A stretch of DNA of 64,000 nucleotides, from assembly GCF_014199415.1 (NCBI RefSeq), contig NZ_JACIJN010000005.1, positions 124,001 to 188,000 on the forward strand. The letters run 5' to 3'. The stretch's first letter is position 1, and each line of letters opens with the position of its first letter. The notes beneath the pieces were generated by a model. The model searched no databases, was not told the origin of the DNA, and saw nothing but the letters and a program-made list of their open reading frames with translations. Of the stretch, positions 8,095 to 17,284 are shown one piece after another. The DNA comes from Sphingomonas endophytica (GTDB taxonomy: Bacteria > Pseudomonadota > Alphaproteobacteria > Sphingomonadales > Sphingomonadaceae). The position numbers and the translations under genes were made by a program.

Positions 8095-11007
8095 ATGCAT
8101 CCTTATTCGCGCGTGCTCGCGAAGCCGCTCGTCGCCCTCCTGCTCGTCTCCGTCGCGCTGCCGCTCCCCGCGCAGCAGCGTGCGCGGCGCGCGCCGGTCG
8201 CGACCAACACCGTCCCCACGCAGGCGGCGGCGCCGATCACGGTCGACACCCGCCCGTGGCTCTTCGCCGATTCAGACATCCCGCCCGATCCCAACTGGCA
8301 TTTCGGCGCGCTGCCCAGCGGGTTGCGCTATGCGGTGCGGCGCAACTCGGTGCCGCCGGGGCAGGTGGCGGTGCGCGTGCGGATCGACGCGGGGTCGCTG
8401 TACGAGACCGATGCCGAGCAGGGCTTCGCGCATCTGATCGAGCATCTGTCGTTCCGCGGCTCGAAATACGTGCCCGACGGCGAGGCCAAGCGCGTGTGGC
8501 AGCGGTTCGGCGCGACCTTCGGGAGCGACTCGAACGCCTCCACCACCCCGACGCAGACGGTCTACAAGCTCGACCTGCCCGGCGCGACCGACGTGAAGCT
8601 CGACGAGAGCCTCAAGATCTTCTCGGGCATGATGGCCGCGCCCGCGATCACCGACGCCGGGCTCGCCGCCGAGCGCCCGGCGGTGCTCGCCGAGCAGCGC
8701 GAGGCGCCGGGACCGCAGGTCCGCTACGGCGACGCGCTGCGCCAGACCTTCTTCGCCGGGCAGCCGCTCGCCAACCGCTCGCCGATCGGGACGATCAAGA
8801 CGCTCGGCGCGGCGGTCCCGGCGACGGTGCAGGCGTTCCACGACAAATGGTATCGCCCGTCGCGCGCGGTGGTCATCATCTCGGGCGATATCGACCCCGA
8901 TGTCGCCGCGAGACTGATCGTCAAGAATTTCGGCGGCTGGCAGGGCAAGGGCGCCAATCCGGCCGATCCCGATTTCGGCACGCCCAAGACCGGCGAGCCG
9001 ATCGCCAAGACGGTCGCCGAGCCGTCGCTGCCGCCGATCGTCGCCACCGCGGTGCTGCGCCCGTGGAAATATCAAAGCGACACGATGATCTTCAACCAGA
9101 AGCGGATGGTCGATCAGCTCGCGATGCGGCTCATCAATCGCCGGCTGGAAACGCGCGCGCGCGCGGGGGGCAGCTTCCTGCAGGCGTCGGTCAATCTCGA
9201 CGACGTGTCGCGCTCCGCCAACGGCACCTTCACCAACGTCATTCCGATCGGCGATGACTGGGAAGCGGCGCTGAAGGACGTGCGCGCGGTGATCGCCGAT
9301 GCGATGGCGACCCCGCCGACGCAAAGCGAGATCGACCGCGAGCTGGCCGAGTTCGATGCCGCGATGAAGAACGACGTCGACACCGCGCGCGTCGAGGCAG
9401 GCGCGAAACAGGCCGACGACATGGTCAGCGCGCTCGACATCCGCGAGACGGTCGCCGGGCCGCAGACCAGCTACGACATCCTCAAGCAGGCCCGCGCGAA
9501 AGGCATGTTCACCCCCGCCGCGATGGTCGAATCGACCAACCGGCTGTTCAAGGGTGACGCCAACCGCGCGCTGGTCAACACCCGCACCCCCGACGAGGGC
9601 GCGGCGGCGAAGCTGGCGGCGGCGATGAAGGCCGACGTGTCGAAGCTGGCGGGCAAGCGCACCCAGCAGGCGGCGGTCGATTTCTCGCGCGTGCCGAAGC
9701 TCGGGCAGCCGGGCAAGACCGTCGCGCAGGCGCGCGTCGGGGATCCGCCGATGGAGCAGGTGACGTTCGCCAACGGCGTGCGCGCGCTGATCTACCCGAA
9801 CGCATCGGAAACCGGGCGCGTCTATATTCGCGTGCGATTCGGGCGCGGCTATCAGGCGCTGCCGGCCGACCGGCCGACTCCGGCCTGGGCGGGCGACACC
9901 GCGCTGATCGCCAGCGGGATCGGCACGCTCGACCAGAGCGATCTCGACCAGCTGACCACCGGGCGACGCATGGGGCTGGACTTCGATATCGGTGACGATG
10001 CCTTCCTGTTCGGCGCGCAGACGACGCCGGGCGATTATGCCGACAATCTGACGCTGATGGCTGCCAAGCTGGCCGCGCCGCGCTGGGACAAGGCGCCGGT
10101 GGCGCGTGCGCGCGCGGCGATGCTGGCGGGCTATGCCGGGCTGTCGTCGTCGCCGGATGGCGTGCTGGCGCGCGATCTGGAAGGCCTGTTGCGCGACGGC
10201 GATCCGCGCTGGGGCGTGCCGACGCTGGAGCAGATCGACAAGCTCGATGCGGCGTCGTTCAAGAAATTGTGGCAGCCGTTGCTCGCGACCGGGCCGATCG
10301 AGGTCGATATCTTCGGCGATGTGAAGGGCGACGAGGCGACCGCGGCGGTGGCGAAGAGCTTCGGCGCGCTCAAGGCGCGGCGGGCGGACGATCCGCGCTC
10401 GCCGACGGTACGCTTCCCGGCGCATGTCGCGCAGCCGGTGCTGCGGACGCATGACGGCGACGACAATCAGGCGGCGGCGGTGATCGCGTGGCCGACCGGC
10501 GGCGGCTCGGCGGACCATGCCGAGCAGCGTCGGCTCGACGTGCTGGCGGCGGTGTTCGCCGACCGGCTGTTCGACCGGCTGCGCTCGGTGGCGGGGGCGA
10601 GCTATTCGCCGAGCGCGCAGAGCCAGTGGCCGGTCGGGCAACCCGGCGGCGGGCGGCTGATCGCGATCGGCAAGGTCGCGCCCGACAAGGTGCCGCTGTT
10701 CTTCCAGCTCTCGCGCCAGATCGCCAGCGAGCTGGTGTCGACGCCGGTCAGCGAGGACGAGCTGCGCCGTACGATCGTGCCGATGCTGCAATATATGGCG
10801 CGCGCCTCGTCGGGGAACCAGTTCTGGCTGCTCCAGACCAGCGGCGGGACGTTCGACCCCAAGCGGATCGAGGCGAGCCAGAGTCTGGTGAGCGACTTCA
10901 CGACGATCACCCCGGCGCTGTTGCAGGCGACCGCGGCGAAGTATCTGAAGCCGGAGAAGGACTGGACGATGGCGGTGGTGCCGAAGGAGGCGGCTGCGGC
11001 GAAGTAG
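8095..11007 (+). CDS. M16 family zinc peptidase (periplasmic)
   Basis: A 970-residue pitrilysin-type peptidase with four M16 repeats. A signal peptide covers about 1–27 (ALPLPAQQ at its end). The zinc motif HLIEH is at 113–117 with the distal Glu in the following helix, and the inactive C-terminal half begins around residue 550. The start ATG at 8095 (MHPYSR) is chosen because the signal peptide follows directly. The frame is open far upstream over the divergent gene. It probably degrades peptides in the periplasm. It is transcribed alone, with R1 repeats after it. Confidence 0.92.
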   Translation: MHPYSRVLAKPLVALLLVSVALPLPAQQRARRAPVATNTVPTQAAAPITVDTRPWLFADSDIPPDPNWHFGALPSGLRYAVRRNSVPPGQVAVRVRIDAGSLYETDAEQGFAHLIEHLSFRGSKYVPDGEAKRVWQRFGATFGSDSNASTTPTQTVYKLDLPGATDVKLDESLKIFSGMMAAPAITDAGLAAERPAVLAEQREAPGPQVRYGDALRQTFFAGQPLANRSPIGTIKTLGAAVPATVQAFHDKWYRPSRAVVIISGDIDPDVAARLIVKNFGGWQGKGANPADPDFGTPKTGEPIAKTVAEPSLPPIVATAVLRPWKYQSDTMIFNQKRMVDQLAMRLINRRLETRARAGGSFLQASVNLDDVSRSANGTFTNVIPIGDDWEAALKDVRAVIADAMATPPTQSEIDRELAEFDAAMKNDVDTARVEAGAKQADDMVSALDIRETVAGPQTSYDILKQARAKGMFTPAAMVESTNRLFKGDANRALVNTRTPDEGAAAKLAAAMKADVSKLAGKRTQQAAVDFSRVPKLGQPGKTVAQARVGDPPMEQVTFANGVRALIYPNASETGRVYIRVRFGRGYQALPADRPTPAWAGDTALIASGIGTLDQSDLDQLTTGRRMGLDFDIGDDAFLFGAQTTPGDYADNLTLMAAKLAAPRWDKAPVARARAAMLAGYAGLSSSPDGVLARDLEGLLRDGDPRWGVPTLEQIDKLDAASFKKLWQPLLATGPIEVDIFGDVKGDEATAAVAKSFGALKARRADDPRSPTVRFPAHVAQPVLRTHDGDDNQAAAVIAWPTGGGSADHAEQRRLDVLAAVFADRLFDRLRSVAGASYSPSAQSQWPVGQPGGGRLIAIGKVAPDKVPLFFQLSRQIASELVSTPVSEDELRRTIVPMLQYMARASSGNQFWLLQTSGGTFDPKRIEASQSLVSDFTTITPALLQATAAKYLKPEKDWTMAVVPKEAAAAK

Positions 11008-11024
11008 CCACCGCCATCGCATAA

Positions 11025-11160
11025 CCCGTCGCCCCTGCGCAGGCAGGGGCCTACGTCTGTCTCGTGTGTCGACCAGGTTGACACATGGAGCGACCGCTAC
11101 GTGTCAGATGTTCCGTAGTACGACGCAGACATGGGCCCCTGCCTGCGCAGGGGCGACGGC
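11025..11160. repeat. R1 paired-palindrome element, copy 1
   Basis: Two mutually inverted arms, cgtcgcccctgcgcaggcag (from 11028) and its complement ending ggggcgacgg (about 11127–11159), enclose about 75 bp of unrelated centre. Each arm is itself a palindrome around cccctgc…gcagggg. It lies between the convergent M16 gene and the PHA-system gene. Copies 2 and 3 are at 36.9 and 52.2 kb, with different centres. Confidence 0.85.
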
Positions 11161-11174
11161 TGGCTTGGCCAAGT

Positions 11175-11477
11175 TCAGGCCAGCAGCTTCGGCCCGTCCT
11201 TCTGCAACTTCGCGCGCAATTGCTCGCCGAACATGCCGAGCAGCCCGGGCAGCTCGAACAGCGCATGGACATTGCGCTCGGTGACGTCGAGCCGCACCGC
11301 GACCCGCTGCCCCATGCCCTCGACCGTGAAGTGCAGCGTATCGCCGTCCCAGCGATGCTCGGTCACGCGCCCGCCGGGCAGATAGCCGGCGAGCTTGTCG
11401 AACCCGCCGTCGATCCGCGTGCGTGCGCCGCTGACGCCAAGCTGGTGCGGCAGGTCCACTTCGATCGGGGTGCTCAT
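11175..11477 (-). CDS. polyhydroxyalkanoic acid system family protein
   Basis: A 100-residue protein resembling the small PHA-system proteins found in PHA-producing proteobacteria, with segments VRLDVTERNVHALFELPG and MFGEQLRAKLQKDG. Its biochemical role is not established. It lies far from the other PHA genes here (phaC and phasin near 38–40 kb). ATG at 11477 is preferred because GGATGGAT lies just upstream. ATG at 11486 would add three residues. It is divergent from lnt. Confidence 0.72.
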   Translation of the reverse strand: MSTPIEVDLPHQLGVSGARTRIDGGFDKLAGYLPGGRVTEHRWDGDTLHFTVEGMGQRVAVRLDVTERNVHALFELPGLLGMFGEQLRAKLQKDGPKLLA

Positions 11478-11561
11478 GCGATCCATCCAAGACGTGTCAT
11501 GCTACACTGATACGCCTCGCAACCGTCATCGTCACGCCCTACCTCGCGCGGATGGCTTGCG

Positions 11562-13190
11562 ATGCCGCGCGCGGCGTCGCAGGAGACGATCGTTCCGCCC
11601 GCGCGTCAAGGAAGCCCTGCCCTGTCCTACCGTTCCTCGATCGAAGCATTCCCGCGGCGCTATCCGGCGCTGACCGCGCTGTTGCTGGGCGTCGCCGCGG
11701 CGTGCGGGTTCGCGCCGCTGGAGCTGTGGTGGCTGGCAATCGCCGCCTTCGCGGGGTGGATCGCGCTGATCCATGCCGCGCCGACCCGGCGGCAGGCATT
11801 GTGGCGCGGCTGGGCGTTCGGGGTCGGGCATTTCACGATCAACGACAATTGGTTCCAGCACGCCTTCACCTTTCAGGACCAGATGCCGCACTGGCTGGGC
11901 TATGCCGCGCCGCTCGCGCTGGCGCTGTACCTCGCGGTGTTTCCGGCGCTGTGCGCGGGGCTGGCGTGGCGCGCGCGCCGGGCGCGGATCGACGCGGGGT
12001 TCGTGCTGCTGTTCGGCGCCTGCTGGATCCTGACCGAGTGGATGCGGAGCTGGCTGTTCACCGGTTACGCATGGGACCCGCTGGCGGTGATGTGGGTGCC
12101 GGTGCAGCCGGTGGCGTGGCTGGCGACATTGGTCGGCACCTATGCGCTGTCGGGGCTTACCGTCGTTGCCGCGGGGGCGCTGCTGCTGCTGCCGGCGGGG
12201 CGCAAACAGATTAACGTCGGGATTCTTGCCTTCGGGATACTGATAGTCGGGCAAGCGTGCAGTTACGTTCCGTGGACGGCTAAGCCCGCCGAAGCGGCTG
12301 ACGCACCGCGACTAGTGGTCGTGCAGCCGAACGTGCCGCAGGACCAGCGCGGCGAGAGCGATCAGGCAATGATGCTCGCGCGGCTATTGCGGCTGTCGGG
12401 CAAGCCCGGCACCGCACCACGGCTGGTGATGTGGCCCGAAGGCGTGATCCGCGACTTCATCGAGGATGATTATCCTTATTGGGTTTATGGCAACACCAGC
12501 CCGTGGCTGACGCGGACGCGGATGGCGTCGGTGCTCGGGCCGCGCGACATGCTGTTGACCGGCGGCACCGCGCTCCAATTCGACGACAAGGGCGATGTGA
12601 CGACCGCGAGCAATTCGGTGTTCGCGCTCGATGCGCGCGGGCGCATCCGTGGACGCTACGACAAGGCGCATCTGGTGCCCTATGGCGAATATCTGCCGAT
12701 GCCGTGGCTGCTCAAGCCGCTTGGGCTGTCGCGGCTGGTGCCGGGCGACATGGACTTCGCGCCGGGGCCGGGCGCGCGGACGATGACGGTGCCGGGGTTT
12801 GGCGCGGTCGGGATGCAGGTCTGTTACGAGATCATCTTCTCGGGGCAGGTCGTCGACCCGGCGCAGCGGCCGCGCTTGATCTTCAATCCGTCGAACGACG
12901 CATGGTTCGGCAATTGGGGGTCGCCGCAATTCCTCGCGCAGGCGCGGCTACGCGCGATCGAGGAAGGGCTGCCCGTGATTCGCGACACGCCGACCGGCAT
13001 CTCGGCGGTGATCGCGGCCGACGGGGCGGTGATGGCGACCGTCGCGCGCGATGTCAGCGGCTCGATCGTCGTGCCGATCCCGCCGGCGCACGCCGCTACC
13101 CTGTTCTCACGGCTCGGGAATTGGGCGGCGCTGCTGGTCGGGGCGGTGCTGACGCTCGTCGCATTTGCGTTGCGGCGTCGATCGCGGTAA
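11562..13190 (+). CDS. lnt: apolipoprotein N-acyltransferase
   Basis: A 542-residue inner-membrane enzyme that adds the third acyl chain to lipoproteins. Multiple N-terminal membrane helices (about 35–235) are followed by a periplasmic nitrilase domain. The catalytic triad is visible: E293 (WPEG), K368 (YDKAHLVPYGEY) and C421 (QVCYEI). A last helix is near 515–535. Two probable client lipoproteins are encoded in this window (cytochrome c at 2957 and the lipoprotein at 58839). metK follows, 42 bp from the stop. Confidence 0.96.
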   Translation: MPRAASQETIVPPARQGSPALSYRSSIEAFPRRYPALTALLLGVAAACGFAPLELWWLAIAAFAGWIALIHAAPTRRQALWRGWAFGVGHFTINDNWFQHAFTFQDQMPHWLGYAAPLALALYLAVFPALCAGLAWRARRARIDAGFVLLFGACWILTEWMRSWLFTGYAWDPLAVMWVPVQPVAWLATLVGTYALSGLTVVAAGALLLLPAGRKQINVGILAFGILIVGQACSYVPWTAKPAEAADAPRLVVVQPNVPQDQRGESDQAMMLARLLRLSGKPGTAPRLVMWPEGVIRDFIEDDYPYWVYGNTSPWLTRTRMASVLGPRDMLLTGGTALQFDDKGDVTTASNSVFALDARGRIRGRYDKAHLVPYGEYLPMPWLLKPLGLSRLVPGDMDFAPGPGARTMTVPGFGAVGMQVCYEIIFSGQVVDPAQRPRLIFNPSNDAWFGNWGSPQFLAQARLRAIEEGLPVIRDTPTGISAVIAADGAVMATVARDVSGSIVVPIPPAHAATLFSRLGNWAALLVGAVLTLVAFALRRRSR

Positions 13191-13217
13191 CGACATAAAG
13201 CTATCTTTATATCGTTA
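13188..13217 (+). promoter_or_regulatory. dyad operator or hairpin before metK
   Basis: The arms taacgacataaag and ctttatatcgtta (13188–13200 and 13205–13217) pair over 13 positions with one mismatch around the loop ctat. The first arm begins at the lnt stop codon, and the second ends 15 bases before the metK start. The inner part ATAAAG-N4-CTTTAT resembles operators described for ArsR-family SAM/SAH-responsive regulators (SahR/SamR) of alphaproteobacterial methionine genes. That link is from memory and not checked. It could instead act as an RNA hairpin. Confidence 0.55.
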
Positions 13218-13232
13218 TCTCCCGGAGCCTCC

Positions 13233-14450
13233 ATGCGTCAGTCGTTCATCTTCACGTCCGAGTCGGTGTCCGAAGGCCATCCCGACAAGGTCGCGGACCA
13301 GATTTCGGATTCGATCGTCGACCTGTTCCTCTCCAAGGACCCGCAGGCGCGCGTCGCCTGCGAAACGCTGACCACGACCCAGCTCGTCGTGCTGGCGGGC
13401 GAGATCCGCGGCAAGGGCGTGTACGAGAACGACCAATGGGCGCCGGGGATCGAGGAAGAGATCGAGGCGACCGTTCGCGCGACCGTGAAGCGCATCGGCT
13501 ATGAGCAGTCGGGCTTCCACTGGAACGAATTCCGCTTCCTCAACGAGCTGCACGGCCAGTCGGCGCATATCGCGATGGGCGTCGACGAGAGCGGCAACAA
13601 GGACGAGGGCGCGGGCGACCAGGGCATCATGTTCGGTTACGCGACCGACGAGACGCCGGGCCTGATGCCGGCGACGCTCTATTACAGCCACAAGATCCTC
13701 GAGCGGATGGCCGCCGACCGTCACTCGGGCGCCGCGCCGTTCCTCGAGCCCGACGCCAAGAGCCAGGTGACGTTGCAGTATGAGAATGGCGTGCCGGTCA
13801 AGGCGGTCGCGCTGGTCGTCTCGACCCAGCATGCGCCGGGCTATTGCGAGAAGGGCGACAATGCCGATGCGTCCAAGTACGCGGTCCTGCGCGATTACGT
13901 GATGGGCGTGTTCAAGGACGTGCTGCCGCAGGGCTTCATCGACGACGCGACCAAGATCTACATCAACCCGACCGGCCAATTCGAGATCGGCGGACCGGAC
14001 GGCGACGCCGGCTTGACCGGGCGCAAGATTATCGTCGACACCTATGGCGGCGCGGCACCGCACGGCGGCGGCGCGTTCAGCGGCAAGGACCCGACCAAGG
14101 TCGACCGTTCGGCAGCCTATGTCGCGCGCTATCTGGCGAAGAACGTCGTTGCGGCCGGGCTCGCCAAGCGCTGCACGATCCAGCTGTCCTATGCGATCGG
14201 CATCGCCGAGCCGCTGTCGGTCTATGTCGACCTGCACGGCACCGGCACGGTCGAGGAAGCGAAGCTGGAGGCGGCGCTGCCGCAGCTGGTGCGCCTGACC
14301 CCGAAGGGCATTCGCGAGCATCTGTCGCTCAACAAGCCGATCTATTCCAAGACCGCCGCCTACGGGCATTTCGGCCGCGACGCCGAGGGCGACCTGTTCA
14401 CCTGGGAAAAGACCGATCTGGTCGACGCGCTGAAGAAGGCTGTCGCCTGA
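13233..14450 (+). CDS. metK: S-adenosylmethionine synthetase
   Basis: A 405-residue cytoplasmic enzyme making SAM from methionine and ATP. The N-terminus [20 protein letters not shown] carries the catalytic/ATP-binding His16. [12 protein letters not shown] (about 127–138) and the phosphate-binding segment [27 protein letters not shown] (about 270–296) are intact. The ribosome-binding site CCCGGAG lies 5–11 bases before the ATG. It follows lnt, and the intervening dyad suggests its own methionine/SAM-responsive control. Confidence 0.98.
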   Translation: MRQSFIFTSESVSEGHPDKVADQISDSIVDLFLSKDPQARVACETLTTTQLVVLAGEIRGKGVYENDQWAPGIEEEIEATVRATVKRIGYEQSGFHWNEFRFLNELHGQSAHIAMGVDESGNKDEGAGDQGIMFGYATDETPGLMPATLYYSHKILERMAADRHSGAAPFLEPDAKSQVTLQYENGVPVKAVALVVSTQHAPGYCEKGDNADASKYAVLRDYVMGVFKDVLPQGFIDDATKIYINPTGQFEIGGPDGDAGLTGRKIIVDTYGGAAPHGGGAFSGKDPTKVDRSAAYVARYLAKNVVAAGLAKRCTIQLSYAIGIAEPLSVYVDLHGTGTVEEAKLEAALPQLVRLTPKGIREHLSLNKPIYSKTAAYGHFGRDAEGDLFTWEKTDLVDALKKAVA

Positions 14451-14452
14451 TG

Positions 14453-14482
14453 TGATTGGGGGCTTCTTGGAAGCCTCCCAAT
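14453..14482 (+). terminator. hairpin after metK
   Basis: gattgggggctt and aagcctcccaatc form a long stem with one bulge around cttgg, starting at the metK stop. No T-run follows, so it is a weak intrinsic terminator candidate or an mRNA 3' stabiliser. Confidence 0.4.
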
Positions 14483-14756
14483 CGTCACTGCGAGCGGAGC
14501 GAAGCAGTCCAGGGTCGGATCACGAAGCCCTGGATTGCTTCGCTCCGCTCGCAGTGACGATGAATTCGACGCAAGCGCTTCAGTTCTTCTCGAACGTCAT
14601 GCGCTCTTGTTCCGACATCCATCGCTGCACACGGCAAGAGGCCGCTGGAGAAGCGCGAGGACGGACCCCGGATCAAGTCCGGGATGACGGATTGGGCAAG
14701 CGGCCGGCGAACGGCGATCCGTCCTTGATGGCGTCGCTCCGCTCGCAGTGACGGAG
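14483..14756. repeat. R2 element, R3 half and R2 half between metK and ruvA
   Basis: The 347-bp gap between metK and ruvA holds no gene. A full R2 element is at 14483–14559, with arms gcgagcggagcgaagcagtc and its inverse. A single R3 arm (accccggatcaagtccggg) is at 14665–14690, and a half R2 arm (cgctccgctcgcagtgacgg) at about 14737–14756. Other R2 copies are near 31.7, 41.8, 43.6 and 55.6 kb. Confidence 0.8.
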
Positions 14757-14797
14757 GCTGATGACGCAGCCCCCGCTTTGTTCTACCGCCCCTGCCC

Positions 14798-15394
14798 ATG
14801 ATCGCGCATCTCAAGGGCATCCTGACCTCGACCGGCACCGACCATGCGGTGATCGACGTCCATGGGGTCGGCTATCTGGTCGGCGCATCGGCGCGGACGC
14901 TGGCGGCGATCGGCCCAGTCGGCGAGGCCACCACCCTGTTCACCGAAATGCTGGTCGCCGAGGACTTCATCCGGCTGGTCGGCTTTGCGAGCGCGGCGGA
15001 GCGCGACTGGTTCCGGTTGCTGACCGGGGTGCAGGGCGTCGGTGCGCGCGTGGCGCTGGCGATCCTGTCGGCGCTGGAGCCCGCCGACATCAGCCGCGCG
15101 GTGATGGCGCAGGACAAGGCGACAGTGGCGCGCGCCAATGGCGTCGGGCCGAAGCTGGCCGAGCGGATCGTCCGCGAGTTGAAGGACAAGGTCGGCGGGG
15201 TGGCGCTGGGGCCGTCGGCGGCGGCGCAGGTGGTGCCGGCCGGTGCCGGGTCGGACGCGGTGTCCGCGCTGCTGAACCTTGGGTTCCGGCCGGCGGAGGC
15301 GGCGAGCGCGGTCGCCGCGGCCGAGGAGGATCTGGGCGACGGTGCGTCGCTGGACGCGCTGGTGCGGCTCGCGCTGCGCAAGGCGGCGAAATAG
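14798..15394 (+). CDS. ruvA: Holliday junction branch migration protein RuvA
   Basis: A 198-residue RuvA. An N-terminal OB fold ([28 protein letters not shown]) is followed by helix–hairpin–helix motifs ([17 protein letters not shown], about 71–87, and [18 protein letters not shown]) and a C-terminal domain III ([13 protein letters not shown]) that contacts RuvB. It binds four-way junctions and loads the RuvB helicase. ruvB and ruvC, often in the same operon, are not in this window. Repeats flank the gene on both sides. Confidence 0.95.
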   Translation: MIAHLKGILTSTGTDHAVIDVHGVGYLVGASARTLAAIGPVGEATTLFTEMLVAEDFIRLVGFASAAERDWFRLLTGVQGVGARVALAILSALEPADISRAVMAQDKATVARANGVGPKLAERIVRELKDKVGGVALGPSAAAQVVPAGAGSDAVSALLNLGFRPAEAASAVAAAEEDLGDGASLDALVRLALRKAAK

Positions 15395-15498
15395 CGGGGG
15401 TTTGCCGTCATCCGGGCCGAGACGCGCGGGTCGTTGCAAGCGCCGTTATGTCAGGGGTTCCGGATTGCCGCGTGCGGGCGCGCGACGACGTTTCGACC

Positions 15499-15584
15499 GT
15501 CGCCCCAGACTTGATCCGGGGCCCCGCTGCTACCGCGTATTGAGAGAAGAAGAAGCGGGGTCCCGGGTCAAGCCCGGGACGACA
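15499..15584. repeat. R3 paired element with flanking 13-bp direct repeat
   Basis: Left arm gtcgccccagacttgatccg and right arm tcccgggtcaagcccgggac enclose a short centre. The 13-mer gtttcgaccgtcg occurs at 15490–15502 (overlapping the left end) and again at 15615–15627, so identical sequence brackets the element. It lies between ruvA and the convergent helicase gene. Confidence 0.75.
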
Positions 15585-15653
15585 GGGCGCCTTCGTGCCT
15601 CGCACCGCTGTGAGGTTTCGACCGTCGGCCCGAGGTCACGACCCCGACGACGC

Positions 15654-17033
15654 TTACGCGCCGGCCGACGCCCCGCTGCCGCCGCGACCACGGCCGCGTC
15701 CGCCGCGACTGCGGCGCGCCCCGCCGCCACCGGCGCTGGCGTTCGCATAGTTGCGCCCGCCCTGCGCCGAGCCCGGCGTCGCGCGCGGGGCGTGGCTGGC
15801 CTTCGGCCGCGCCGGACCGCGCTGGCCGCGCGGACGATCCTCGCGCGGGGCGGGATCGGCACCGATCGTCTTGACGCGCTGCGCCTTCAACTGCTCGGCC
15901 TGCTTGAGGAAATCCTCCGGCAGTTCGCTGACCGGGATCTTCTGCCGCGTGACCTTCTCGATGTCCTTCAGATACGGACGCTCGTCGTCCGCACAGAAGG
16001 CGATCGCCTCGCCGCTGCGCCCGGCGCGCGCGGTACGGCCGATGCGGTGGACATATTGTTCGGCGACGTTCGGCAGCTCGAAGTTGAAGACGTGGCTGAC
16101 CCCCGAGACGTCGATGCCGCGCGCGGCGATGTCGGTGGCGACGAGGATCGGCACCTCGCCCGACTTGAACAGCGCCAGCGCGCGCTCACGCTGCGGCTGG
16201 CTCTTGTTGCCGTGGATCGCGTTCGCGGCGATGCCGTTGCCCGCCAGCAGCTTCACGACACGATCGGCGCCGTGCTTGGTGCGGGTGAAGACGAGCGCGC
16301 GGTCGATCGGCATTTCGCGCAGCAGGATCGTCAGCAGCGCCTGCTTCTCGGTCTGGTTGCAGAAGATCACCGACTGGTCGACGCGCTCGGCGGTGGTCGA
16401 CGCCGGCTTGATCGACACCGTCGCCGGATCGTTTAGGAACTGCGACGCCAGATCGCGGATCGCGGCCGGCATCGTCGCCGAGAAGAACAGCGTCTGACGC
16501 TTGCGCGGGACCATCCGCACGATCTTCTTGAGCGCATGGATGAAGCCGAGGTCGAGCATCTGGTCGGCCTCGTCGAGCACGAGGATCTCGATCATCGACA
16601 GGTTGATATAACCCTGCTCGACACAGTCGATCAGCCGGCCCGGCGTGGCGACGAGGATGTCGACGCCACGCGCGACGTCGTTGCGGTTCTTGTTGATGCT
16701 GGTGCCGCCGAACACGGTCGCGACCGACATCTTCGAGAACTGGCCGTAGGCGCGCGCCGACTCGGCGATCTGGCTGGCCAGCTCACGCGTCGGGGCGAGC
16801 ACGAGCATCCGGCAGTGCGTCGGCAGCACCTTCTTGCCCTCAGTCAGCCGCTGGATCGACGGCAGCACGAAGGCGGCAGTCTTGCCGGTGCCGGTCTGCG
16901 CGATGCCGAGCAGGTCGCGGCCTTCGAGCAGCTGCGGGATCGAGTCGCGCTGGATCGGGGTGGGTTCGGTATAGCCCTTGGCTTCGAGCGCGCGGACGAG
17001 CGGCTCGGCGAGGCCGAGATGAGCGAAAGACAT
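15654..17033 (-). CDS. DEAD-box RNA helicase (RhlE-like)
   Basis: A 459-residue ATP-dependent RNA helicase. In order: Q motif (GYTEPTPIQRDSIP), motif I AQTGTGKT, PTRELA, TPGRLID, DEAD (VLDEADQML), SAT (FFSATMP), and motif VI HRIGRTARAG. The last 60 residues are basic and rich in Gly and Arg (GGGARRSRGGRGRGRGG), a low-complexity RNA-binding tail. It probably remodels rRNA or mRNA, as RhlE proteins do. It stands alone and is divergent from the histidine kinase gene. Confidence 0.93.
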   Translation of the reverse strand: MSFAHLGLAEPLVRALEAKGYTEPTPIQRDSIPQLLEGRDLLGIAQTGTGKTAAFVLPSIQRLTEGKKVLPTHCRMLVLAPTRELASQIAESARAYGQFSKMSVATVFGGTSINKNRNDVARGVDILVATPGRLIDCVEQGYINLSMIEILVLDEADQMLDLGFIHALKKIVRMVPRKRQTLFFSATMPAAIRDLASQFLNDPATVSIKPASTTAERVDQSVIFCNQTEKQALLTILLREMPIDRALVFTRTKHGADRVVKLLAGNGIAANAIHGNKSQPQRERALALFKSGEVPILVATDIAARGIDVSGVSHVFNFELPNVAEQYVHRIGRTARAGRSGEAIAFCADDERPYLKDIEKVTRQKIPVSELPEDFLKQAEQLKAQRVKTIGADPAPREDRPRGQRGPARPKASHAPRATPGSAQGGRNYANASAGGGGARRSRGGRGRGRGGSGASAGA

Positions 17034-17240
17034 GGAATAACAGTCCTAAATACAGGCGCTACCCGCACGTCGATCGGACGCACGGATGGCGGGGAAGATT
17101 GACACCCCGCGTGACTTGGGAAGCCCGTGAAAACGACCGAGGCGGAGCCGGGACCAAACGGTCCGATCACGCTGCCAACGCCTCGATGCTGGGCCAGATG
17201 GCAAATTCGCTCATCGAAGTCAAGGCGAGACCTTTGCGGG

Positions 17241-17278
17241 GTTGCGCGCAACCGTTGCGAAAGTATCGCGTTCGCAAC
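17241..17278. promoter_or_regulatory. two palindromes just before the histidine kinase gene
   Basis: A perfect palindrome GTTGCGCGCAAC (17241–17252) is followed directly by the inverted repeat GTTGCGA-N11-TCGCAAC (17254–17278), which ends six bases before the ATG at 17285. The shared GTTGCG half-site suggests a regulator-binding array. As RNA, the second could hide the ribosome-binding region. Confidence 0.4.
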
Positions 17279-17284
17279 GCCGCC

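Noticed and set aside
8272..11022. A 916-codon open frame antisense to the M16 peptidase gene
   Set aside because: High-GC sequence leaves the complementary frame open. The translation is Arg/His/Ala-rich with no domains, while the plus-strand frame has a signal peptide and zinc motif.
13188..13230. SAM riboswitch before metK
   Set aside because: Only 42 bases separate lnt and metK, and there is one simple hairpin with no pseudoknot pairing of the SAM-II type. A protein operator is more likely.
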